64,000 nt of DNA, taken from NCBI RefSeq assembly GCF_046630445.1, contig NC_092340.1:364850001-364914000 (forward strand), in the 5' to 3' direction. Source of the DNA: Rutidosis leptorrhynchoides (taxonomy: Eukaryota > Streptophyta > Magnoliopsida > Asterales > Asteraceae). The translations under genes and the position numbers were made by a program. Below the pieces are notes generated by a model. It had not been told where the DNA came from. It worked only from the letters and a program-made list of their open reading frames with translations, and made no database searches. Below, one piece after another: positions 25,800 to 36,814 of this stretch (position 1 is the first letter of the stretch; each line of letters opens with the position of its first letter).

Positions 25800-28700
25800 T
25801 AAGCTGTTGAAGGTGTTGACGAATCTTCTGGAAATAGATGCGGGTATTTCTTCTTCATCTGATCTTCACGCTCCCAGGTGAACTCGGGTCCTCTATGAGC
25901 ATTCCATCGAACCTTAACAATTGGTATCTTGTTTTGCTTAAGTCTTTTAACCTCACGATCCATTATTTCGACGGGTTCTTCGATGAATTGAAGTTTTTCG
26001 TTGATTTGGATTTCATCTAACGGAATAGTGAGATCTTCTTTAGCAAAACATTTCTTTAAATTCGAGACGTGGAAAGTGTTATGTACAGCCGCGAGTTGTT
26101 GAGGTAACTCTAGTCGGTAAGCTACTGGTCCGATACGATCAATAATCTTGAATGGTCCAATATACCTTGGATTTAATTTCCCTCGTTTACCAAATCGAAC
26201 AACGCCTTTCCAAGGTGCAACTTTAAGCATGACCATCTCTCCAATTTCAAATTCTATATCTTTTCTTTTAATGTCAGCGTAGCTCTTTTGTCGACTTTGG
26301 GCGGTTTTCAACCGTTGTTGAATTTGGATGATCTTCTCGGTAGTTTCTTGTATAATCTCCGGACCCGTAATCTGTCTATCCCCCACTTCACTCCAACAAA
26401 TCGGAGACCTGCACTTTCTACCATAAAGTGCTTCAAACGGCGCCATCTCAATGCTTGAATGGTAGCTGTTATTGTAGGAAAATTCTGCTAACGGTGGATG
26501 TAGATCCCAACTGTTTCCGAAATCAATAACACATGCTCGTAGCATGTCTTCAAGCGTTTGTATCGTCCTTTCGCTCTGCCCATCAGTTTGTGGATGATAG
26601 GCAGTACTCATGTCTAGACGAGTTCCTAATGCTTGCTGTAATGTCTGCCAGAATCTTGAAATAAATCTGCCATCCCTATCAGAGATAATAGAGATTGGTA
26701 TTCCATGTCTGGAGATGACTTCCTTCAAATACAGTCGTGCTAACTTCTCCATCTTGTCATCTTCTCTTATTGGCAAGAAGTGTGCTGATTTGGTGAGACG
26801 GTCAACTATTACCCAAATAGTATCAAAACCACTTGCAGTCCTTGGCAATTTAGTGATGAAATCCATGGTAATGTTTTCCCATTTCCATTCCGGGATTTCG
26901 GGTTGTTGAAGTAGACCTGATGGTTTCTGATGCTCAGCTTTGACCTTAGAACACGTCAAACATTCTCCTACGTATTTAGCAACATCGGCTTTCATACCCG
27001 GCCACCAAAAATGTTTCTTGAGATCCTTGTACATCTTCCCCGTTCCAGGATGTATTGAGTATCTGGTTTTATGAGCTTCTCTAAGTACCATTTCTCTCAT
27101 ATCTCCAAATTTTGGTACCCAAATCCTTTCAGCCCTATACCGGGTTCCGTCTTCCCGAATATTAAGATGCTTCTCCGATCCTTTGGGTATTTCATCCTTT
27201 AAATTTCCCTCTTTTAAAACTCCTTGTTGCGCCTCCTTTATTTGAGTAGTAATGTTATTATGAATCATTATATTCATAGATTTTACTCGAATGGGTTCTC
27301 TGTCCTTCCTGCTCAAGGCATCGGCTACCACATTTGCCTTCCCCGGGTGGTAACGAATCTCAAAGTCGTAATCATTCAATAATTCAATCCACCTACGCTG
27401 CCTCATATTCAGTTGTTTCTGATTAAATATGTGTTGAAGACTTTTGTGGTCGGTATATATAATACTTTTGACCCCATATAAGTAGTGCCTCCAAGTCTTT
27501 AATGCAAAAACAACCGCGCCTAATTCCAAATCATGCGTCGTATAATTTTGTTCGTGAATCTTCAATTGTCTAGACGCATAAGCAATCACCTTCGTTCGTT
27601 GCATTAATACACAACCGAGACCTTGCTTTGATGCATCACAATAAATCACAAAATCATCATTCCCTTCAGGCAATGACAATATAGGTGCCGTAGTTAGCTT
27701 TTTCTTCAATAACTGAAACGCTTTCTCTTGTTCATCATTCCATTCAAATTTCTTCCCTTTATGCGTTAATGCAGTCAAGGGTTTTGCTATTCTGGAAAAG
27801 TCTTGGATGAACCTTCTGTAGTAACCAGCTAGTCCTAAAAACTGGCGTATGTGTTTCGGAGTTTTCGGGGTTTCCCACTTTTCAACAGTTTCTATCTTTG
27901 CCGGATCCACCTTAATACCTTCTTTGTTCACTATGTGACCGAGGAATTGAACTTCTTCCAACCAAAATGCACACTTTGAAAACTTAGCGTACAATACTTC
28001 CTTCCTCAATACTTCTAACACCTTTCTCAAATGTTCACCGTGTTCTTGGTCATTCTTTGAGTAAATAAGTATGTCATCAATGAAAACAATGACAAACTTG
28101 TCAAGGTATGGTCCACACACTCGGTTCATAAGGTCCATGAACACAGCTGGTGCATTAGTTAAACCAAACGGCATGACCATAAACTCGTAATGACCGTAAA
28201 TTGTTCTGAAAGCAGTCTTTGGAATATCATCTTCTTTCACCCGCATTTGATGATACCCGGAACGTAAGTCAATCTTTGAATAAACAGACGAGCCTTGTAG
28301 TTGATCAAATAAGTCGTCGATTCTCGGTAGTGGGTAGCGGTTCTTGATGGTAAGTTTGTTCAACTCTCGGTAGTCGATACACAACCTGAATGTACCATCT
28401 TTCTTCTTGACAAACAAAACAGGAGCTCCCCACGGTGATGTGCTTGGTCGAATGAAACCACGCTCTAAAAGTTCTTGTAATTGGCTTTGTAGTTCTTTCA
28501 TCTCGCTGGGTGCGAGTCTGTAAGGAGCACGAGCTATTGGTGCAGCTCCTGGTACAAGATCTATTTGAAATTCAACGGATCGATGTGGGGGTAATCCCGG
28601 TAATTCTTTCGGAAATACATCAGGAAATTCTTTTACGACGGGAACATCATTGATGCTCTTTTCTTCAGTTTGTACTTTCTCGACGTGTGCTAGAACAGCA

Positions 28701-30340
28701 TAGCAACCTTTTCTTATTAGTTTTTGTGCCTTCAAATTACTAATAAGATGTAGCTTCGTGTTGCCCTTTTCTCCGTACACCATTAAGGGTTTTCCTTTTT
28801 CTCGTATAATGCGAATTGCATTTTTGTAACAAACGATCTCCGCTTTCACTTCTTTCAACCAGTCCATACCGATTATCACATCAAAACTCCCTAACTCTAC
28901 TGGTATCAAATCAATCTTAAATGTTTCGCTAACCAGTTTAATTTCTCGATTCCGACATATATTATCTGCTGAAATTAATTTACCATTTGCTAATTCGAGT
29001 AAAAATTTACTATCCAAAGGCGTCAATGGACAACTTAATTTAGCACAAAAATCTCTACTCATATAGCTTCTATCCGCACCCGAATCAAATAAAACGTAAG
29101 CAGATTTATTGTCAATAAGAAACGTACCCGTAACAAGCTCCGGGTCTTCCTGTGCCTCTGCCGCATTAATATTGAAAACTCTTCCGCGGCCTTGTCCATT
29201 CGTGTTCTCCTGGTTCGGGCAATTTCTAATAATGTGGCCCGGTTTTCCACATTTATAATAAACTACATTGGCATAGCTTGCTCCGACACTACTTGCTCCG
29301 CCATTACTCGTTCCGACACCATTTGTTCCTTTTGTTCTATTAACCCCTGGTCCGTAGACCTCACACTTCACCGCGCTATGACCATTTCTTTTACACTTGT
29401 TGCAAAATTTGGTGCAGAACCCCGAGTGATACTTTTCACACCTTTGGCATAGCTGTTTCTGATTGTTGTTTTTGTTGCGGTTATTATTGTTGTTGGGATG
29501 ATTGTTGTAGTTGCTGTTGTTGTTGTTGTTGTTGTTGTTGAGCCGTTTGTTGTAGTTGCGATTGATGTTGCGATTGTTGTTGTTGTTGTATTGGTGATTC
29601 TTATCACCATTTTCCTCCCACTTTCTTTTGACTTGCTTCACATTGGCCTCTTCAGCAGTCTGTTCTTTAATTCTTTCTTCAATCTGGTTCACTAGTTTGT
29701 GAGCCATTCTACATGCCTGTTGTATGGAGGCGGGCTCGTGTGAACTTATATCTTCTTGGATTCTTTCCGGTAATCCTTTCACAAACGCGTCGATCTTCTC
29801 TTCCTCATCTTCGAATGCTCCCGGACACAATAGGCACAATTCTGTGAATCGTCTTTCGTACGTGGTAATATCAAATCCTTGGGTTCGTAACCCTCTAAGT
29901 TCTGTCTTGAGCTTATTGACCTCGGTTCTGGGACGGTACTTCTCGTTCATCAAGTGCTTGAATGCTGACCACGGTAGTGCGTACGCATCGTCTTGTCCCA
30001 CTTGCTCTAGATAGGTATTCCACCATGTTAACGCAGAACCTATGAAGGTATGCGTAGCGTACTTCACTTTGTCTTCTTCAGTACACTTACTTATGGCAAA
30101 CACCGATTCGACCTTCTCGGTCCACCGTTTCAATCCGATCGGTCCTTCGGTTCCATCAAATTCCAAAGGTTTGCAGGCAGTGAATTCTTTGTAGGTGCAT
30201 CCTACACGATTTCCTGTACTGCTAGATCCAAGGTTATTGTTGGTATGTAGCGCAGCCTGTACTGCGGCTATGTTTGAAGCTAGAAAAGTACGGAATTCCT
30301 CTTCATTCATATTCACGGTGTGTCGAGTAGTCGGTGCCAT
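25799..30340 (-). CDS. E1 gag-pol polyprotein (Ty3/gypsy chromovirus)
   Basis: One open frame of 1,513 residues encoding capsid and replication enzymes of the element. Order: gag, Asn-rich tract, Cys/His knuckles, aspartic protease (D419 in FDSGAD), reverse transcriptase (FIDDILIY, D755-D756), RNase H (D902 in YCDASK), integrase with an HHCC region ([10 protein letters not shown]...CLTCSK) and DDE residues including D1221 in SDRDGRF, and a Tekay-type chromodomain-like C-terminus ([17 protein letters not shown]). I chose the ATG at 30340 (MAPTTRH) because A2 and E2 share it; an upstream in-frame ATG at 30376 is possible. The first Cys of the last zinc knuckle (CX2CX4HX4C) is Tyr here (codon 29258-29260, TAT where E2 has TGT), which may impair RNA packaging. 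Confidence 0.95.
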   Translation of the reverse strand: MAPTTRHTVNMNEEEFRTFLASNIAAVQAALHTNNNLGSSSTGNRVGCTYKEFTACKPLEFDGTEGPIGLKRWTEKVESVFAISKCTEEDKVKYATHTFIGSALTWWNTYLEQVGQDDAYALPWSAFKHLMNEKYRPRTEVNKLKTELRGLRTQGFDITTYERRFTELCLLCPGAFEDEEEKIDAFVKGLPERIQEDISSHEPASIQQACRMAHKLVNQIEERIKEQTAEEANVKQVKRKWEENGDKNHQYNNNNNRNINRNYNKRLNNNNNNNNSNYNNHPNNNNNRNKNNNQKQLCQRCEKYHSGFCTKFCNKCKRNGHSAVKCEVYGPGVNRTKGTNGVGTSNGGASSVGASYANVVYYKCGKPGHIIRNCPNQENTNGQGRGRVFNINAAEAQEDPELVTGTFLIDNKSAYVLFDSGADRSYMSRDFCAKLSCPLTPLDSKFLLELANGKLISADNICRNREIKLVSETFKIDLIPVELGSFDVIIGMDWLKEVKAEIVCYKNAIRIIREKGKPLMVYGEKGNTKLHLISNLKAQKLIRKGCYAVLAHVEKVQTEEKSINDVPVVKEFPDVFPKELPGLPPHRSVEFQIDLVPGAAPIARAPYRLAPSEMKELQSQLQELLERGFIRPSTSPWGAPVLFVKKKDGTFRLCIDYRELNKLTIKNRYPLPRIDDLFDQLQGSSVYSKIDLRSGYHQMRVKEDDIPKTAFRTIYGHYEFMVMPFGLTNAPAVFMDLMNRVCGPYLDKFVIVFIDDILIYSKNDQEHGEHLRKVLEVLRKEVLYAKFSKCAFWLEEVQFLGHIVNKEGIKVDPAKIETVEKWETPKTPKHIRQFLGLAGYYRRFIQDFSRIAKPLTALTHKGKKFEWNDEQEKAFQLLKKKLTTAPILSLPEGNDDFVIYCDASKQGLGCVLMQRTKVIAYASRQLKIHEQNYTTHDLELGAVVFALKTWRHYLYGVKSIIYTDHKSLQHIFNQKQLNMRQRRWIELLNDYDFEIRYHPGKANVVADALSRKDREPIRVKSMNIMIHNNITTQIKEAQQGVLKEGNLKDEIPKGSEKHLNIREDGTRYRAERIWVPKFGDMREMVLREAHKTRYSIHPGTGKMYKDLKKHFWWPGMKADVAKYVGECLTCSKVKAEHQKPSGLLQQPEIPEWKWENITMDFITKLPRTASGFDTIWVIVDRLTKSAHFLPIREDDKMEKLARLYLKEVISRHGIPISIISDRDGRFISRFWQTLQQALGTRLDMSTAYHPQTDGQSERTIQTLEDMLRACVIDFGNSWDLHPPLAEFSYNNSYHSSIEMAPFEALYGRKCRSPICWSEVGDRQITGPEIIQETTEKIIQIQQRLKTAQSRQKSYADIKRKDIEFEIGEMVMLKVAPWKGVVRFGKRGKLNPRYIGPFKIIDRIGPVAYRLELPQQLAAVHNTFHVSNLKKCFAKEDLTIPLDEIQINEKLQFIEEPVEIMDREVKRLKQNKIPIVKVRWNAHRGPEFTWEREDQMKKKYPHLFPEDSSTPSTA

Positions 30341-30472
30341 TTCCTTCAAAATAGTTAAATGGAACAAGTTAATCATACAGAATATTAAGAGTAGTTAATA
30401 GTATTTCGTAGCATAATATGAACTCATTTATAAAAGCTTTTTCTTCATATTAGCGTTTTATAAGTTTAAATT

Positions 30473-30489
30473 CGGGTAGTACCTACCCG
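30473..30489 (-). promoter_or_regulatory. Hairpin CGGGTAGGTACTACCCG between F-box ORF and gag (E1)
   Basis: 7-bp perfect stem with a 3-nt loop, preceded by TTAA on the coding strand. It repeats the AACGGGTAGGTAC motif that abuts the 3' LTR. The same hairpin is at 44823-44839 (E2) and 60704-60720 (A2). The spacer from F-box to gag (30341-30724) shows nothing else I recognise. Confidence 0.7.
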
Positions 30490-30724
30490 TTAAGTTCATA
30501 CTTAGTAGCTAATATACAATTCAACTACTACAATTCTATATGAAAAACTGATTATAATAATATTTCGCGTTCAAACTTTTATACAATATTTTACAAACTT
30601 ACAATACCGCTTATTTTACATAAAGCATGAAATATAGCACACAATAACTTTGATACAAGATAGTTGTGAAGATAATTCTAGCTAATACACAAGTCATTCA
30701 GCAAAGGCAATAAAGACACGTAAT

Positions 30725-31366
30725 TCATACGTCCAGAAACAAGTCATGCATTCTAGTTTTTACTAGGACTACTTCCCATCCTTGGTCTTGTGCAACATAA
30801 CCGTTATGGCCGTTGATAAGACAGCGTGTTGTAACGTCGTCAAAGGGACGAGGGTTACGTAATGTCCAACAGTCCCGTAACAATCTAAAAACCTCATTTC
30901 TTACCCCAATTACCGACTCCGTCACTTGTGGAAATGTTTTGCTTAATAGTTGTAGCCCGATGTTCTTGTTCTCACTTTGGTGAGAAGCGAACATTACTAA
31001 TCCGTAAGCATAACATGCTTCTTTATGTTGCATGTTAGCCGCTTTTTCTAAATCACGAAGTCCAATATTCGGATATATTGAGTCAAAATAATTTCTTAAC
31101 CCGTTGCGTAAAATAGCATTTGGGTTCCCCGCAATATATGCGTCAAAGTAAACACATCGTAACTTATGGGTTTCCCAATGTGATATCCCCCATCTTTCAA
31201 ACGAAAGTCTCTTATAAACCAAGACATTCTTGGAACGTTCTTCGAATGTCTTACAAACTGATCTCGCCTTAAATAGTTGTGCCGAGGAATTCTGGCCGAC
31301 TCTAGACAAGATTTCATCAATCATGTCTCCGGGTAGGTCTCTTAAAATATTGGGTTGTCTATCCAT
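30725..31366 (-). CDS. F-box protein carried by retrotransposon E1 (C-terminus frameshifted)
   Basis: 213 residues. Residues about 5-50 (PNILRDLPGDMIDEILSRV...VYKRLSF) form an F-box, the SKP1-binding module of SCF ubiquitin ligases. The rest, with GNPNAILRNGL and a Sel1-like HKEACYAYGLVMFAS segment, resembles the plant At2g35280/At1g67623-like F-box family. It sits in sense orientation between the acidic ORF and gag. One extra T in the run at about 30757-30761 shifts the last residues, so the CMTCFWTYELRVF motif kept by E2 and A2 is lost. The likely ancestor is a captured host F-box gene; the target protein is unknown. Confidence 0.85.
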   Translation of the reverse strand: MDRQPNILRDLPGDMIDEILSRVGQNSSAQLFKARSVCKTFEERSKNVLVYKRLSFERWGISHWETHKLRCVYFDAYIAGNPNAILRNGLRNYFDSIYPNIGLRDLEKAANMQHKEACYAYGLVMFASHQSENKNIGLQLLSKTFPQVTESVIGVRNEVFRLLRDCWTLRNPRPFDDVTTRCLINGHNGYVAQDQGWEVVLVKTRMHDLFLDV

Positions 31367-31395
31367 TTTGTGTTTTTAAACTGTAAAATAGACAA
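31367..31395 (-). promoter_or_regulatory. Candidate 3' splice site before the E1 F-box ORF
   Basis: On the coding strand, CTTGTCTATTTTACAG ends with AG at 31382-31381, 14 bases before the F-box ATG. E2 (AG at 45731-45730) and A2 (59807-59808) keep the same sequence. A pyrimidine-rich tract plus CAG is a good plant acceptor. The donor is not identified. Confidence 0.45.
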
Positions 31396-31503
31396 GAGTT
31401 AGATTCATAAAAAAAATACTTATTAATACAAGCAATTTTTACATATATCATAAAGCATAAGAACACTATATTACATATATTACACCACACGAATACAACT
31501 ATC

Positions 31504-32118
31504 TTATTCCGACTCGTTCGTTTCTTCTTCTTCGATTTTTGTTCGTTTTGCCAAGTTTCTAGGGATATATGATGTTCCCCTAATACGAGTCGTCGTTATC
31601 CACATTGGTTTAGAAAAACCTGGTGGTTTAGAGGTTCCCGGGTCATTGTTACAACTTAAGGACTTCGGGGGTTGACGATACATATACAGTTCATCGGGGT
31701 TGGAATTAGATTTCTCTATTTTTATGCCCTTTCCCTTATTATTTTCTTTTGCCTTTTTAAATTCAGTTGGGGTAATTTCTATAACATCATCGGAATTCTC
31801 GTCGGAATCTGATTCATCGGAGAATTGGTAATGCTCCCAATATTTTGCTTCCTTGGCGGAAACACCATTGACCATAATTAACCTTGGTCGGTTGGTTGAG
31901 GATTTTCTTTTACTTAACCGTTTTATTATTTCCCCCACCGGTTCTATTTCTTCATCCGGTTCCGATTCTTCTTCCGGTTCCGATTCTTCTTCCGGTTCCG
32001 ACTCTTCTTCCGGTTCCTCTTCAGGAACTTGTGAATCAGTCCACGAATCATTCCAATTTACATTTGACTCTTCATTATTATTAGGTGAGTCAATGGGACT
32101 TGTTCTAGAGGTAGACAT
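31504..32118 (-). CDS. E1 acidic ORF, unknown function
   Basis: 204 residues, first ORF after the primer site. It starts MSTSRTSPIDSPNNNEESN and has four Glu/Ser/Pro repeats (EEESEP type, about residues 33-58), then a Lys/Arg cluster (IKRLSKRKSS). A conserved block follows (MVNGVSAKEAKYWE and NDVIEIT-like in the other copies), and then a basic region ending RNLAKRTK before an acidic tail. No known domain is recognised. The alternating acidic and basic segments would suit a nuclear or nucleic-acid-associated protein, but that is a guess. E2 and A2 keep it open. Confidence 0.8.
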   Translation of the reverse strand: MSTSRTSPIDSPNNNEESNVNWNDSWTDSQVPEEEPEEESEPEEESEPEEESEPDEEIEPVGEIIKRLSKRKSSTNRPRLIMVNGVSAKEAKYWEHYQFSDESDSDENSDDVIEITPTEFKKAKENNKGKGIKIEKSNSNPDELYMYRQPPKSLSCNNDPGTSKPPGFSKPMWITTTRIRGTSYIPRNLAKRTKIEEEETNESE

Positions 32119-32313
32119 CTATCACATAATATCAAACGCGTTAAGAGATTAATATATCACATAATATTCACATGTTAAAAATATATAATTTCCAACAAAA
32201 TTTGTTAAGCAATCATTTTTCAAGTAAACACGGTCGAAGTCCAGACTCACTAATGCATCCTAACAAACTAGATAAGACACACTAATGCAAAATTCTGGTT
32301 CTCTAAGACCATC

Positions 32314-32325
32314 GCTCGGATACCA
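32314..32325 (-). other. E1 primer-binding site
   Basis: TGGTATCCGAGC on the coding strand, two bases inside the 5' LTR edge. It differs at one position from the initiator Met-tRNA complement. Confidence 0.8.
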
Positions 32326-32327
32326 AC

Positions 32328-35300
32328 TGAAATGTCCCGTTCTTATTGATTAAAAACGTTCCATATTAATTGATTTCGTTGCGAGGTTTTGACCTCTATA
32401 TGAGACGTTTTTCAAAGACTGCATTCATTTTTAAACAAACCATAACCTTTATTTCATCAATAAAGGTTTAAAAAGCTTTACGTAGATTATCAAATAATGA
32501 TAATCTAAAATATCCTGTTTACACACGACCATTACATAATGGTTTAAAATACAAATATGTTACAACAAAATAAGTTTCTTGAATGCAGTTTTTACTCAAT
32601 ATCATACAAGCATGGACTCCAAATCTTGTCCTTATTTAAGTATGCGACAGCGGAAGCTCTTAATAATCACCTGAGAATAAACATGCTTAAAACGTCAACA
32701 AAAATGTTGGTGAGTTATAGGTTTAACCTATATATATCAAATCATAACAATAGACCACAAGATTTCATATTTCAATACACATCCCATACATAGAGATAAA
32801 AATCATTCATATGGTGAACACCTGGTAACCGACATTAACAAGATGCATATATATAAGAATATCCCCATCATTCCGGGACACCCTTCGGATATGATATAAA
32901 TTTCGAAGTACTAAAGCATCCGGTACTTTGGATGGGGTTTGTTAAGCCCAATAGATCTATCTTTAGGATTCGCGTCAATTAGGGTGTCTGTTCCCTAATT
33001 CTTAGATTACCAGACTTAATAAAAAGGGGCATATTCGATTTCGATAATTCAACCATAGAATGTAGTTTCACGTACTTGTGTCTATTTTGTAAATCATTTA
33101 TAAAACCTGCATGTATTCTCATCCCAAAAATATTAGATTTTAAAAGTGGGACTATAACTCACTTTCACAGATTTTTACTTCGTCGGGAAGTAAGACTTGG
33201 CCACTGGTTGATTCACGAACCTATAACAATATATACATATATATCAAAATATGTTTAAAATATATTTACAACACTTTTAATATATTTTGATGTTTTAAGT
33301 TTATTAAGTCAGCTGTCCTCGTTAGTAACCTATAACTAGTTGTCCACAGTTAGATGTACAGAAATAAATCGATAAATATTATCTTGAATCAATCCACGAC
33401 CCAGTGTATACGTATCTCAGTATTGATCACAACTCAAACTATATATATTTTGGAATCAACCTCAACCCTGTATAGCTAACTCCAACATTCACATATAGAG
33501 TGTCTATGGTTGTTCCGAAATATATATAGATGTGTCGACATGATAGGTCAAAACATTGTATACGTGTCTATGGTATCTCAAGATTACATAATATACAATA
33601 CAAGTTGATTAAGTTATGGTTGGAATAGATTTGTTACCAATTTTCACGTAGCTAAAATGAGAAAAATTATCCAATCTTGTTTTACCCATAACTTCTTCAT
33701 TTTAAATCCATTTTGAGTGAATCAAATTGTTATGGTTTCATATTGAACTCTATTTTATGAATCTAAACAGAAAAAGTATAGGTTTATAGTCGGAAAAATA
33801 AGTTACAAGTCGTTTTTGTAAAGGTAGTCATTTCAGTCGAAAGAACGACGTCTAGATGACCATTTTATAAAACATACTTCCACTTTGAGTTTAACCATAA
33901 TTTTTGGATATACTTTCATGTTCATAATAAAAATTATTTTCTCAGAATAACAACTTTTAAATCAAAGTTTATCATAGTTTTTAATTAACTAACCCAAAAC
34001 AGCCCGCGGTGTTACTACGACGGCGTAAATCCGGTTTTACGGTGTTTTTCGTGTTTCCAGGTTTTAAGTCATTAAGTTAGCATATCATATAGATATAGAA
34101 CATGTGTTTAGTTGATTTTAAAAGTCAAGTTAGAAGGATTAACTTTTGTTTGCGAACAAGTTTAGAATTAACTAAACTATGTTCTAGTGATTACAAGTTT
34201 AAACCTTCGAATAAGATAGCTTTATATGTATGAATCGAATGATGTTATGAACATCATTACTACCTTAATTTCCTTGGATAAACCTACTGGAAAAGAGAAA
34301 AATGGATCTAGCTTCAATGGATCCTTGGATGGCTCGAAGTTCTTGAAGCAGAATCATGACACGAAAACAAGTTCAAGTAAGATCATCACTTGAAATAAGA
34401 TTGTTATAGTTATAGAAATTGAACCAAAGTTTGAATATGATTATTACCTTGTATTAGAATGATAACCTACTGTAAGAAACAAAGATTTCTTGAGGTTGGA
34501 TGATCACCTTACAAGATTGGAAGTGAGCTAGCAAACTTGAAAGTATTCTTGATTTTATGAAACTAGAACTTTTGGAATTTATGAAGAACACTTAGAACTT
34601 GAAGATAGAACTTGAGAGAGATCAATTAGATGAAGAAAATTGAAGAATGAAAGTGTTTGTAGGTGTTTTTGGTTGTTGGTGTATGGATTAGATATAAAGG
34701 ATATGTAATTTTGTTTTCATGTAAATAAGTCATGAATGATTACTCATATTTTTGTAATTTTATGAGATATTTCATGCTAGTTGCCAAATGATGGTTCCCA
34801 CATGTGTTAGGTGACTCACATGGGCTGCTAAGAGCTGATAATTGGAGTGTATATACCAATAGTACATACATCTAAAAGCTGTGTATTGTACGAGTACGAA
34901 TACGGGTGCATACGAGTAGAATTGTTGATGAAACTGAACGAGGATGTAATTGTAAGCATTTTTGTTAAGTAGAAGTATTTTGATAAGTGTATTGAAGTCT
35001 TTCAAAAGTGTATAAATACATATTAAAACACTACATGTATATACATTTTAACTGAGTCGTTAAGTCATCGTTAGTCGTTACATGTAAGTGTTGTTTTGAA
35101 ACCTTTAGGTTAACGATCTTGTTAAATGTTGTTAACCCAATGTTTATAATATCAAATGAGATTTTAAATTATTATATTATCATGATATTATCATGTATGA
35201 ATATCTCTTAATATGATATATATACATTAAATGTCTTTACAACGATAATCGTTACATATATGTCTCGTTTAAAAATCATTAAGTTAGTAGTCTTGTTTTT

Positions 35301-35583
35301 ACATATGTAGTTCATTGTTAATATACTTTATGATATGTTTTCTTATCATAGTATCATGCTAACTATATATATATATATCCATATATATGTCATCATATAG
35401 TTTTAACAAGTTTTAACATTCGTGAATCACCGATCAACTTGGGTGGTCAATTGTCTATATGAAACATATTTCAATTAATCAAGTCTTAACAAGTTTGATT
35501 GCTTAACATGTTGGAAACATTTAATCATGTAAATATCAATCTCAATTAATATATATAAACATGGAAAAGTTCGGGTCACTACA
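32328..35583 (-). mobile_element. E1 5' LTR
   Basis: 3,256 bp, nearly identical to the E1 3' LTR. It is followed by the right CCAGG target copy. It should hold the element promoter; no TATA box can be assigned safely in this AT-rich sequence. Confidence 0.95.
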
Positions 35584-36814
35584 CCAGGGCTACTTGAAAG
35601 CTTATTTTCAGTTAGTTCAGTTCGATTAGATGATTTTTTGTTTATACCTCGTCTTAATCCGAGTTACGGTTTAGGATCTATGGCCTCCCGAAAGTCACTA
35701 CACCCTATTAACGTTGTGCAGAAATTTCTGACCTATTCGCACTTAAACCATCACCACGGTCAAACGAAAACGAGTTTGGTTCTGGAAATTGGTCACCCTC
35801 TAGGGGACTCATATACAGAGCCATGGCCACTGGTCTCACCCTATTTCAGTTTGTATAGAGGTCGTGGCGACTGAACGAAGTCAGCCCTTGTTTCAAACCC
35901 TAGTCTTGACTTAAAACTTACTTTACACTTTTTGTTTAATGATGAATGATGATGGTACTTAAGACCTAATTTACATATTTTTAAACCTTTGGGAATGATT
36001 TACTGACTTAGTAACTTTTGACTTAGGTTGAGGACCCTTCGGACCAACTACTTGCTTACTATTCCCGCGTATCGACTTTTACTACTTTCCACTGTGAGTT
36101 ATAGCATCCTTTTTTACTTTAACTATTTTGGGAACTGAGAATACGTGCGCATTTTACGTTTTACATACTAGGCACGAGTACTTAAACTTTATATATGTGT
36201 GGGTTATACAACGGCATAAAATTTCCCCTTAGCTCAGTAACGTTTAGTCATTGGTCTTTGAACCGGTGAACGCGAATCTTAGATATGGATCCATAGGGTT
36301 TAACCTCCCCACTCGGGCTAGTAGTGCTAGCATTTAATGGGTGTTTAATACTTCATAAACTTACGCACTCGCCAAGTGTACTTTTAGGGGGTGTTATTTA
36401 CGTTAAGTTAGTTACCAAGTTCCCACAGTTAAGGAGACTAGACTCCGATGCTATGCCGGAAGAATTTGGGTACCCCGTTATGGAGACCTACGGAGCCTTA
36501 TACTAGATGAAGCCCACAAGTCGAGATATTCGATACACCCAGGAGCCGATAAAATGTACCACGATCTTAAGAAACAGTACTGGTGGCCTAATCTTAAGAA
36601 GGACGTTGCAACTTATGTTGGGAAGTGTTTGACTTGCTCGAAAGTTAAGGTCGAACATCAGAGGCCTTCTGGGTTACATTAAGTTAGTTACCAAGTTCCC
36701 ATGATTATACATATACTTTTCATACTATTTTGAAACACTGAAATCTCGTGGCCTACCTTACATTACTGTTATACTTAAACTATAGCTCACCAACCTTTGT
36801 GTTGACATTTTTAA
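35584..36814 (+). mobile_element. Element B 5' LTR, segment 2
   Basis: It continues the B LTR (compare 57954-58909) between E1 and E2. It holds a 276-bp insertion relative to the 3' LTR, described separately. It ends in the TTTAA target of E2 (36810-36814). Confidence 0.92.
36403..36701 (+). repeat. Integrase-gene fragment captured in the B 5' LTR, flanked by 23-bp direct repeats
   Basis: Positions 36428-36677 match B pol 54850-55099 over the same 250 bp without length change, covering the start of the integrase zinc-binding region ([10 protein letters not shown]...[11 protein letters not shown]...CLTCSKV). The fragment is bracketed by copies of TTAAGTTAGTTACCAAGTTC (23 bp with CCA) at 36403-36425 and 36679-36701. 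That sequence occurs once in the B 3' LTR (near 58770-58793). The fragment keeps TGG and a zinc Cys where B pol now has TAG and Tyr. Confidence 0.92.

Larger units (their letters stand above)
22510..35583 (-). mobile_element. Family-A chromovirus copy E1, full length (13,074 bp), young
   Basis: Complete minus-strand element: 5' LTR 32328-35583, primer site, acidic ORF, F-box ORF, gag-pol, polypurine region, 3' LTR 22510-25763, flanked by CCAGG. By eye I found about eight differences between its two LTRs over roughly 3.25 kb, so the insertion is recent. All three coding frames are open, though gag and the F-box carry the lesions described in their entries. Confidence 0.95.

Noticed and set aside
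35638..35874. Frame of 78 codons after E1 (similar at 58046-58240)
   Set aside because: Both are within B LTRs, match no family, and are simply the same LTR sequence twice.
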